From the NCBI GenBank assembly GCA_946803715.1, contig CAMPET010000107.1, forward strand, positions 1 to 64,000: 64,000 nucleotides of DNA. Reading direction: 5' to 3'. The stretch comes from Beroe ovata (taxonomy: Eukaryota; Ctenophora; Nuda; Beroida; Beroidae). Positions 35,064-44,677 of the stretch are shown here, in pieces. The position numbers and the translations under genes were made by a program. The notes beneath the pieces were generated by a model. The model was not told the origin of the DNA, did no database searches, and saw nothing but the letters and a program-made list of their open reading frames with translations. Position 1 is the stretch's first letter; each line of letters begins with the position of its first letter.

Positions 35064-35410
35064 GGAACTATTATTGAACTATTGAGCATGATATTTGAAA
35101 AACCAATGATATTCTTAACCAAACTAGAGAACTGACTAATAATATTCTAGGGGCCTCGCTTATTAAATTAGCACTCCCTAAATAAGATTAATGACATACC
35201 ATATGATAGCTAAACGAAGCTGTAGTTATATTTAGCGTTCACTTTGTTGTTTGTGCTTAAGAACATATTAACTTGAGCTTGTAGAATGTAGGTGGTCTTT
35301 CGTTTGGTTTCAGTTGTGATAGGGTTGACAACTCAGTTCGCTTCTTTGGTGATTCGTTTGGTATTTTTCGATTCACAGCCTAGAGCTTTGGCGTTAGAGA
35401 TCTGCAATAA

Positions 35411-36610
35411 ATGTTGCTAGAAGATCAGCTTGTAGAGATCCTCACGCGACTCAGTGAGCTGAAAGCTTCACAGGATGAAATGAGGCTGCGTTTGGGGAAA
35501 TTGGAACCGGATGAATCTGAACGAGAGGACGAAAAACTTCAGAAACCGACAACTTCTCCATCACCTCAACAGGAACCCGAGGTACAATTAATACCAATAA
35601 GGGAGCCAACCCCACTCACCAAGGAAAAGTCCATGACGCTATCATTCGGTGGCGATGACTCCAGCCAAAGTCCACAGACCTTAAAGCTCTTCCTGGACCA
35701 TTATGAGATAGTGAAGGAGCAAAACAAAGCTAGGAAAATTGAAGGTTGGGACAGTGCCAGATTCAGAGCCAATGAGTTGCGACTGCAGCTGAGAGGGGAG
35801 CCTGCCTCATGGGTTTCTCAGGAAGCAGGTAAAGAGGGGGTTTCGTGGACCAAGGACGATGAGAAAATCATTGAACAGCTCAAGCTGAGATACAATCCAG
35901 GGTCAGATAAGAGTATTGAAGAAAAAATCATGACATTTGAGGAACTGAGTCAAGATTCATCGGAATCCATTGTGGATTATTTAGCTCGGTGTCAAGATGC
36001 TGGGCTGGAAGCATTTGGTGATATGGATACTGATAGCACACAGCAAAGAATAGTCTGGAAATTCTTGAGTGGGTTGAATGATGATGTTGTTCGTACAAAA
36101 GTGTTGAACGGGAAATGGATGCAGTCGGCTAGCTTGTCCAAGAACTTTGATGAAGTTCTGTTCATGGTGGAAGAGGCACTGGAAAACCGAGAACCAACTC
36201 CAGTGAATCCAGAAAACTGGGAAACAGAATCGGCAGCTGCAGAGACCACAGCAGCTGGTGAAAACAAACCAGAACTCGTTAAAGACGTTGAGACCAACGT
36301 CACTGTAGCTCAATTGGAAGCGGTTGATGCATCACTTTCAAACCCAAGAGCTAAAAAACAGACCAAGCAGAAAGCATCACGGGCTTCGAGACACGGTTCA
36401 TCAGAATCTAGTTCATTCTCTGGGAGCAGCACCAGCGATTGCTCGTCCGACACCGATTCATGCGACACAGTCGGCACATACAAGTGTCACTTCTGTAAGA
36501 CGGCTGAGCATTACGGGGGCTGGAAATACTGTCCAAAGCGTCTGAGAGAGACACCAACATGGACGCCCGCAATCAAACAGAGGAAGAAAAAAGACACGGG
36601 TTCTGACTGA
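35411..36610 (+). CDS. Gag/capsid-derived protein (copy 2), tandem paralogue
   Basis: A single exon of 399 residues, 347 bp downstream of copy 1 and on the same strand. The capsid-like part aligns over its length with copy 1: LFLDHYE.VK, GW.SARFRANE.RL.L.GEPA.WV, FEELSQ..SES.VDYL.RCQ, R.VW.FLSG.N..V. A short Ser/Asp-rich segment (SSESSSFSGSSTSD) replaces the long Pro-Ser-Glu repeats. The knuckle is complete: Cys359, Cys362, His367, Cys374, that is C-x2-C-x4-H-x6-C, close to the retroviral C-x2-C-x4-H-x4-C but with a longer last spacing. The frame is intact, which argues for selection. No pol gene is nearby. Confidence 0.82.
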   Translation: MLLEDQLVEILTRLSELKASQDEMRLRLGKLEPDESEREDEKLQKPTTSPSPQQEPEVQLIPIREPTPLTKEKSMTLSFGGDDSSQSPQTLKLFLDHYEIVKEQNKARKIEGWDSARFRANELRLQLRGEPASWVSQEAGKEGVSWTKDDEKIIEQLKLRYNPGSDKSIEEKIMTFEELSQDSSESIVDYLARCQDAGLEAFGDMDTDSTQQRIVWKFLSGLNDDVVRTKVLNGKWMQSASLSKNFDEVLFMVEEALENREPTPVNPENWETESAAAETTAAGENKPELVKDVETNVTVAQLEAVDASLSNPRAKKQTKQKASRASRHGSSESSSFSGSSTSDCSSDTDSCDTVGTYKCHFCKTAEHYGGWKYCPKRLRETPTWTPAIKQRKKKDTGSD

Positions 36611-37127
36611 ATGTGGACTGCAGCATTTCTGTTGGAATAGGTACTTCTTTCTGTCAGCTAGAGTATATCGCTACTTCAAATAATAATGCTACTTTTTGCA
36701 TGGTATTGGTGTTACTTATTTTGAATTCATACTATTTAATGACTTGTAACATTACTTTGTATCATTCAATATCATACCTTACTTAATTAAATGACATTGT
36801 AATATTCACTTGTAATTATCATCATTATAACTATTATTGTAAATCATTCATTTGTAGCATTCTATCACGCCTTAATCCTAGTTTTAATCCTAGTTTTAAT
36901 TCTAGTTTTTAAATACGCTTCGTTTGATAGAAGAAATACCTAAAAAACACGGGCACCCTAATTTGCAAACCGAATCCTTGAATTATCGTCATTTGTGTAT
37001 ACTGTACAATACCTAGGAATCGACCAAACATTTAATAACAGGCTTTTCACAGACAAAACAAGCCACATCCAAAACAAAAGGGACCATCTTGAGTCACAGC
37101 GATCATGCAGTGAGGAAAGCAATAAAG

Positions 37128-37169
<42 letters not shown>

Positions 37170-38234
37170 AGAGAGAGAAGGAGAGAGAGAGAGAGATGTG
37201 TAATATTACCAGTAGGTACTCCTTTATAATATTCCAATAGACGTGATATAGTTGTCAACTGGGCAGGATATATAAAGTACCTATACCAGACTGCCGCTCA
37301 ATGATTCAGTATTATATTGTCATGTCCGGTCGGCAGCCGAAATATTTACCACGACACGTCCATAATATCCTTCATGTATTGATTCATGACAATCGGACTA
37401 ATAGATATAGTCACTACTCGGTACTCACTCATTATTATGGCTTTATGAGAACTCTAGTTTTGTGAAAATTGGTGATTTGTGAGTTTCATTAGCCATGGCC
37501 CATAAGCTCCTGCAACTATCCTTGTTGAGTGACACACATAGAAAAATCTCACACTCTGCAAGACATTTTTCATCGGAAGGACGCTCTGACGAATTTTTTT
37601 TAGAATTTCAAGGATTTTTATGGCAGCATAATATGTATCACAATTCGTGTGACAATGTAAAGCAATAATGCAGATAACGCTGTGTGTGTGGGGTGTTGAG
37701 AGCAGGGATGTCGGGATACTCTAGGTGGTGTACAAATTCCATGTTCCCCCAATACTACATGATGTTATGCCGTGCTATCACACACAGTATCACTGCTGCT
37801 GTACCTCACTGATGTGTCAAGGAGTTGCATGATTAGCTAACTTTAAACTCATGATAGAGTGAGCTGGTATGTTGTTACCATGGTAACTCACAGTGTGGAT
37901 AGTGAAACACTGGCACACTGTGTGATGATCAGTGTAATAGTAACTTGGGGATCAGGTAACTTGGGTTTACTGATCTCGAAATATATATACAACTTCAGAA
38001 ACAGATTCAGTAAAATTTTAGTGCGGGATAGAGTTAGTGAAACTAACCGTCTACCTATACTATGACAATTATTTCTAAGGTGGCACTTCCCACACTGACA
38101 TATATAATGCAAATAGGAAACTCACCACAGAACAGGATACACCTACCTACCTATATGGCAATTAGGCACTTCTAAGGTGCCACTTCTAAGGTGCCACTTC
38201 TCACGCAGATATATATAATGCTACCCCAACTCAC
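36611..38234. other. no recognisable gene
   Basis: 3' region of Gag copy 2, three TTTTAATCCTAG units (36872-36910), a (GA)n run and no coding resemblance. On the minus strand it is intron of the kinase-like locus if exon B is used. Confidence 0.5.
37131..37196. repeat. (GA)n microsatellite
   Basis: About 65 bp of GA dinucleotides with two AAGGA interruptions. Confidence 0.95.
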
Positions 38235-38252
38235 CACAGAACAGGATACACC
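38093..38252. repeat. tandem duplication of about 109 bp containing the exon B donor
   Basis: ATATATAATGC...AACTCACCACAGAACAGGATACACC occurs at about 38100-38143 and again at 38209-38252. The right-hand copy contains the last 17 bases of exon B and its GT donor. The left-hand copy is a vestige of the same exon end within the intron. TAAGGTG(C)CACTTC units lie between them. Confidence 0.75.
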
Positions 38253-38385
38253 GGGGTTTCGGTTGACTCTGGAACTGTATCTTGATATTCTCAGGGATTG
38301 ATATGGACCGGGCAGACACACAGCTTGGTCGCTTCTTCTTAGTGGAGGGCAACTGTTCCTTTATCTGGCTACTGGTGCACCCCAT
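38235..38385 (-). other. exon B: alternative first exon of the kinase-like locus (MGCTSS)
   Basis: 50 codons plus one base: MGCTSSQIKEQLPSTKKKRP..., ending PRCILFC-G|GTGAGT. Gly2, Cys3 and Ser6 fit dual acylation (myristoyl plus palmitoyl), followed by a basic stretch. It ends in phase 1, like exons A and C, so joining to the P-loop exon at 29871 gives CILFCGGPKSGKG. The intron would then span both Gag genes, exon A and the receptor. Confidence 0.55.
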
Positions 38386-41300
38386 CTCACTAATTTACCA
38401 TATACTGACGGATTGTTGTCTCGCGAAGGTTTAAGTGACTGCAGTCTGAGTTTGAGTTTTTTCCGATCCGAGCGAAAATCTTCCTAATCCAAATGATAGG
38501 GTGTGATAATAGGCATGTCAAGAGAACAAAGTACAGACGTATAATAGTTGAACAAGAGAGGAAGATCAAAGCAGCTTCACGGTAACTGAATGATATAACT
38601 CACAATACACTCAAACTAGGGTCTAAAAATAGAACGTAGTAGTTGATCCAACTGCTCCTGCTGCTGTGGCACGAGTGAAGCTAGCACGGTTGAGAGACGC
38701 GGTTACATTATACAATGGAATGGCGTGTTTCAGGACACATATTGTATTAAGATGGGATTATTATATGTTCACAAGTTCAAATTACAACTTGATGACAGAC
38801 GGAAGGGAAATCTGCAGTGAAACATACAACGTGGATGTGAGATTGGAATCCTTCATGTAGTAGTAACGTCTGATTCCAACTAATCGAAAGGGTAGGGTAC
38901 CTATGAGTGATTCCCAGATAGGAAGCGGCAAGGTAGTAAGAAGATGAGTGAAAGTAACAGGGGTATTGTTTTACCCAGACATAACACATACACACAGAGC
39001 GGAGATATAGTGCAACATCATGCAAAGCATGCAACCTGCCTACATTGTATACATGACACATCAATGTTAAGTCCTTTAACAGAACTTAAGAGCTATTAAC
39101 TGACACTGAAATGTGAAATATGTAGTATGTGATGAAAGGTTAGAGTCGCTTTCTAGCGAACTGAGGGTTGAGAGCAGACAATAGAGTAGGAAATTGTCAT
39201 TCAAATTGTATCTCAAAGTGAATTTATCTAGTTCAAAGCGGAGCCCTTTGAGTACAGTAGGATAAAGAGTAGCTACGTCTGCTAGTGCCTACGAACAAGA
39301 GTCTACAATCACTGGTAAGTATCGAACTGGAAAGCATCAAAAAATATGGTAATGACGATTGTCTCAGCTGGGAACAACCCTGGGAATAAAACTGAATCAG
39401 TAGCTCAGTAGGTAACTATACATTCACCCCCAAAGCGGGCTTTATACAACGAACAAACCGAAGAGAATGTGGAAATGGCAGAGAGTTGAAACAACACTTA
39501 GGACTAATGTTGTTACGGGGGACAAATCGCATCATCATGATAAGAGAGAGAAACCGCGTGTCTGCTCGCAATCAGAACTGGTGTAGAACTGTTTCTCGAC
39601 AACTTCATGAATATTCTATACCAGCAGCAACTTAGCATTTCAACATGTAAGTATTCAAACGGGAATCACCTGTCTGAATANTATGTAGTATGTGATGAAA
39701 GGTTAGAGTCGCTTCCCAACGAACTGAGGGTTGAGAGCAGACAATAGAGTAGGAAATTGTCATTCAAATTGTATCACAAAGTGATTTTATCTAGTTCAAA
39801 GCGGGGCCCTTAGTGTAGCAGTATGTAGCAGGATAAAGAGTAGGTGCGTCGGTAAGTCCCTACCAACAAGAGTCTACAATCATTGGTAAGTATCGAACTT
39901 GTAAGTATGTCACTGATGATTGTCTTACTGTCTCAGTTTGGAACAACCCTGAATCAGTAGCTCAGTAGGTAACTATACATTCACCCCAAGTGCAGACTTC
40001 ATACAACGAACAAACCGAAGAGAATGTGGAAATGTCAGAGAGCTGAAACAACACTTAGGACTAATGTTATTACGGGGGACAAATTGCATCATCATGAAAG
40101 AGAGAAAACCGCGTGTCTGCTCACAATCAGAACTGGTGTAGAACTGTTTCTCGACAACTTCATGAATATTATATACCAGCAGCAACTTAGCATTTCAACA
40201 TGTAAAGATGTAAGTATTCAAACGGGAATCACCTGTCTGAATACTTACAAAATGACACTATTCAAGTATTTAGGTACCAATAAATAGATGGGTGCAAGGC
40301 GCTGGAGCAATCATGATCTGCTAGATAATGATGGTAGATGGGAGGGATGCAGTATTTACCATCATATGTCACAAGATGTGTATCACTAGATGTACACATC
40401 TTGCCAGGCAGTAACACGAGGAGAACTAGTCATGATTCTGGCGAGTGAGGAGAGGGCATCAGGTATAACAGGGTAGCTAATGCTGATGAGTGTGCACTCA
40501 CACGAATACCTAGTGAGTCACTACAATGTTGTATAATTATACTGTATGGTTCCAACTCGTGTTTCGGAACTTCGTGATTCTCATTTGTTCAGGTTCAATG
40601 TTTGGACTGGGGAATCTTCATCTTGCTCTATTTTGCTCTGATAACCAGCAATATTCAATGCTCAGAGCTGGATGTAATGCAACTGTCATGTGAATTGGAA
40701 ATGATGCTGTCTAATTCCTCAGGATCCGAATGGTATACCTAAATGACAATGATCCAGCCTCCAGGTTAATAAATGCTGGTTAAGATTACCCATTAAGTAC
40801 ATGAGAACTAAATTATAAATTCCATTAATTTGCCTGTGATTCATGTTAATACTGAATAGTGAATGATCCAGTAGGGACTAGGGCGAGATTAAAATATGGG
40901 TAAACGAAATCAAAGCTATCGAACTGTCGACCGTGGTTAACAAGAAGCTGAGTAGAATATACTGATCAAAGAACAAAGAATCCATTAGGCACAACATCAG
41001 TACATGGTATCAATCGAAACTACACACACCCACACACATGCATTAGTTCTCACTCAAGCAGCAACAGGACTGCAGTTTCTCTCACGATGTATAACATGTT
41101 GGAGTGCCTATGTGGGGGGTAATGATGGGGAGAGAGTAGAGCAATTTGTAACTTGTCAAGAAATGGAAATACTTACCTACATGGATTTGGGAGTGTCCAA
41201 TCTAAATATGGTATTAGAGGAAGGACGTCTATATAATGTATGGTCCATGACATGATATTATCGATGACTTGGAATTGTCTATTCAAATTCGTTCTTGCAT

Positions 41301-42027
41301 CCTAGAAAATATGATAAGCTTATAAGAAGTAGTAGTAGACTAGTAGCTTAGTAGACATATTAGATAAAACCTCCTTGCCACCATTAATATGTGCATGTTA
41401 ATGTATGGATTACAAGATTAAAGTAATCTTTGCCTTTTTATAGCCTAAGGAGAAGCTAGTAAAATATTTTAGGCAGATGAATTTCTTTGCCCATTCATTT
41501 GTATACAACATGCAGTAAATTTTGTATCAAGTAATTGAAATTTCGCATGATTGTTCAATGTTCATTGCAATTTCATTTGTGTGTGAATGGCATGATAGTA
41601 ATGATATTTCCATTAACATTATGATATGATGTATTCTTTAATAGGTGAAATGCCATTGCATTCATAGCCAATGAAGTTTATACGACTGTTCTTTACATTT
41701 TCAATCGAAGAATTAAAGAGTTGCTGAGTGTGACTGGCGATACATATCAATATACTTGCAGGACAGCAAATCTTTTGCAGGTACATGTTTACTGTCTAGT
41801 TAGATTCAAGATATAATCTATCCAAAGTATAGAATAGGTCTGCTTGGCTATAAATCCGATAGTTTGAGTAAAGAGAAAGAGTTGGCTGCTTTAGAAGCTA
41901 ACACATTTGGACTTTAAATGAAAACTGAGACCAGCCCTCTTGATAAAAGATGGATGATATCATAGATTTCAAGGTTCATGGTATGGTGATGTTATGAGCC
42001 AATCTCAGCTTACTCAAGGAAACTTAC
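38386..42027. other. no recognisable gene; includes a 0.56-kb tandem duplication
   Basis: Non-coding between exons B and C of the kinase-like locus. The only structure seen is the duplication at 39119-40243 and short AC runs near 41020. Confidence 0.5.
39119..40243. repeat. tandem 562-bp direct duplication joined at a single N
   Basis: 39119-39680 and 39682-40243 are the same sequence with scattered substitutions and small indels (for example GCTTTCTAGCG against GCTTCCCAACG). Both run from TATGTAGTATGTGATG to CACCTGTCTGAATA. A lone N at 39681 separates them exactly at the repeat border, which suggests two alleles placed in series by the assembler, or a true duplication with a gap. Confidence 0.85.
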
Positions 42028-42214
42028 CAAAAATGCACACAATCTTTCTAGTTGTGGCATGGACTCTACTTCTCCTGATTCCAGTGCCCACTTTGATTGC
42101 CACACTTATCCTCGATATCCTCCCTCTTTTCTTCTTCAGCCTCCTGGATTTAACTTCTGATTCTGAAGAGCCATCTGTGCTTTGTATATTCTCTCTGCTC
42201 AATATGCAGCCCAT
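42028..42214 (-). other. exon C: alternative first exon of the kinase-like locus (MGCILS)
   Basis: 62 codons plus one base: MGCILSRENIQSTDG..., a strongly basic middle (RRLKKKRGR) and an end RKIVCIF-G|GTAAGT. Gly2, Cys3 and Ser6 again fit myristoylation plus palmitoylation, and the basic patch fits membrane binding. The phase-1 end would give CIFGGPKSGKG with the exon at 29871. No P-loop exon of its own is visible between it and exon B. Confidence 0.55.
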
Positions 42215-42689
42215 ATGATTTGAATGCCATAACTTCTATTCACATAACTGAAAAAATTGATCAATTAGGTATTGCAGTGAATGAGGAGTCAAGTCTACAT
42301 AATTTGAACCATTTATATGATGACTTCTTTGATGGTTGAGCTATTAGTCATTTGAGAGAATGGAGGGAGATAAACTGCTGCTTTGCAAATTTTGGTTTTC
42401 CTATGATTTTGATTGATCTTCAAACTATTATTCATAGTTTCCTGATTAATATGATGACAGCTTCAAGATATTGGCTCTTCTTCATGATTCATGATCTCCC
42501 ACCACAAACAAGGGTCCTATTTTCAGAAGATTGTCCAAGAAATGTGGCCCTTCTGACATTGTTATATACTATACAGTTGTTTTCAATATACTATACAGCT
42601 GTTTTCTATATACAATGCAACACCGAAAATTCTGCAAAAACCCATTTTGTAGGGACACATTGTGTAGTACTCGATTTGTCACAAAATAT

Positions 42690-42786
42690 TTGTAGGATTT
42701 CACCCTACCCTTGCTGGCGGGATTTTATCCCTGGCAAGGGGCGGATTGAAAATCGCGCGCACCGACGGTAGGGTAAAATCCTACAA
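42690..42786. mobile_element. MITE copy A
   Basis: A 97-bp element with terminal inverted repeats TTGTAGGATTTCACCCTACC and the reverse complement of TTGTAGGATTTTACCCTACC, enclosing TGGCGGGATTTTATCCC and a CGCGCGCACCGAC segment. Flanks share the 8-bp direct repeat CAAAATAT. Confidence 0.8.
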
Positions 42787-43375
42787 CAAAATATAAGCTG
42801 CACAATGAGTCAATGACAATGTGATGAAATATTTCTGTTTAGTGTCCAATGTATTTTGCATTTATTTGTGCCAAGTGCATTATGATGTCTGGCAAGTGCA
42901 TTATTAGTTGTCGATCAATGATAAATCCAGAAACTCTGCCGAGAATTTTTGTTTCGCGCACTTATTTTTGCGGCTTGCATCGCCAGATAAGATTTTGAAG
43001 AATAATTCTCTACCACTGTTTTTGCACGCTGGGCATCTTCATAAATGGTCGAAACTTGTCAATCGATGATAGACGTAGACCCTGTCGAGAATTTCGTTTC
43101 GCGCGCGCGGCGCAGACTTATTATTTTTTGCTGACGCAAGCCGCTTTGCGTTGTCAGATGTTACCTGACCTGTTTTTCGCGCGAGCGCGCCTTTATCGAA
43201 GGCCGAAACGATTAAGGCGCGCGCGCCGCGCGCGAGAAACTGAGGTCAGATAAAATCTGACATGGATAAGCTTTGCGACTTGTATCAGTGGTCTGCCATC
43301 GCCCGGCAAGGTCGGAACCATGAGGCCAGAAGCATCAAATGTCTGCTTCGGCCTTCGATGGAGGAGCGGGATATC

Positions 43376-43582
43376 TTGTAGGATTTCACCCTACCCTTGC
43401 TGGCGGGATTTTATCCCTGGCGGATTGTTGTAGGATTTTACCCTACCGTCGGTGCGCGCGATTTTGAATCCGCCCCGACAATCCGCCTTGCCAGGGATAA
43501 AATCCCGCCAGCAAGGGTAGGGTGAAATCCTACAAGGCGGATTGAAAATCGCGCGCACCGACGGTATGGTAAAATCCTACAA
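43376..43582. mobile_element. MITE copy B (outer, interrupted)
   Basis: Same family and orientation as copy A, interrupted by copy C. The 9-bp direct repeat CGGGATATC on both sides is the target duplication, a length typical of Mutator-like elements. Confidence 0.82.
43428..43535. mobile_element. MITE copy C (inserted in B, opposite orientation)
   Basis: A 108-bp element in reverse orientation inside copy B. The 9-bp GGCGGATTG at 43419-43427 and 43536-43544 is the target duplication made from copy B sequence. It carries the same terminal inverted repeats. Confidence 0.85.
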
Positions 43583-43793
43583 CGGGATATCAGAATCAGC
43601 GCGGTTATATTTATTTGCTTGGCTATCGATGATAGCCCCTGTCGAGAATCAGAATTTCATCGCGCGCGCGCCGCAAATTATTCTCTCGCTGGCGCTCGCC
43701 GCTTCGCAGCTCGCGTCAGCTGGGCCTAGCATCGCCAGGCAACGCGGCCGATGGTATAGGAGAAAACTCTACAAAAACAAATAGGAGACAGAT

Positions 43794-43835
43794 GGAATAT
43801 CGAATTCTATTTCTGGAATATCGAATTCTATTTCT
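43794..43835. repeat. two perfect 21-bp tandem units
   Basis: GGAATATCGAATTCTATTTCT is present twice in direct succession. Confidence 0.85.
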
Positions 43836-44677
43836 GGGCAACACGGGCCGGGGCACTTGGGGCCGAGCTAGAAGTTGAAAAAGTTTTGTTTAGTTTTACT
43901 GGAAATCTATGTTGTAAATGTATAAACATGAATACTTGATCGTTACTCATAGTTAAATGAATAACCGTACAATCAAAGAAATTGAAAATAAATCCCAATT
44001 GAAGTTAAGTTCGCTTAGCATTGCCATTAGCAATTAGAAAAAGCGTGATTAGTCTTTTTGTAAATTTTAGAACTCGGATTCAAATTTAAACGTCAAATTT
44101 AATGGCAACTACCTGAATAGCGTAGCAAAGTACGCAACGCGAAGATCAAGTCATTACTTTTAGCGAGTTATCGGCAATAAAATCTCGGTAATCTTCATGA
44201 TCATTGGCCGCTCAATCTATTACTATTATAGTATTTCAGCTCCAGTTCCACTGAAATTATCTTGCCTCGAATTTCACGTCAACTTACAGGTGAAAATGAA
44301 ATTAGATTTAGACATCGATGTCTGACTTTTGATTCATGTCGCACTTGATTAATTCATCGCTTTAAAGTTCAAGTTGAATGCATCCATCATTGCATTCTAT
44401 TCTCTCGGAATTTTTGTTTCACTTTCAGCCCAGCATAAAAATAAAATAACACCACGTGTACAACGAATCAAATCTCGTAAAAATGTCAACTCATTATCAT
44501 TTCATGTCCCAGTTTAACTTTCAGTTTCACGTCCAACAGTCCGAGACGACTGACGACGAATTTACTTTTCCTACATTAACAACTCACATGTCTCAACGAT
44601 TGGTCACTCCAACGGCATACTCTGCAGTAGAGGGTCTTGTCATTCAAGATGTAGGACCTGGACAGTAGACACTCTCC

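Larger units (their letters stand above)
42215..44677. other. intergenic with CG-rich repeats and MITEs
   Basis: No gene. It contains nested inverted-repeat elements, CG-rich palindromic bursts (about 43090-43230 and 43655-43735) and three diverged copies of a TCGAGAATTTCGTTTCGCGC-type segment (about 42930, 43080 and 43630). Confidence 0.55.

Noticed and set aside
32650-36700. Intact LTR retrotransposon
   Set aside because: No reverse transcriptase, protease, integrase, primer-binding site or matching terminal repeats were seen around the Gag genes.
44456-44668. 70-codon plus-strand frame
   Set aside because: It sits opposite the 3' end of the WNK-like gene and has no family resemblance.
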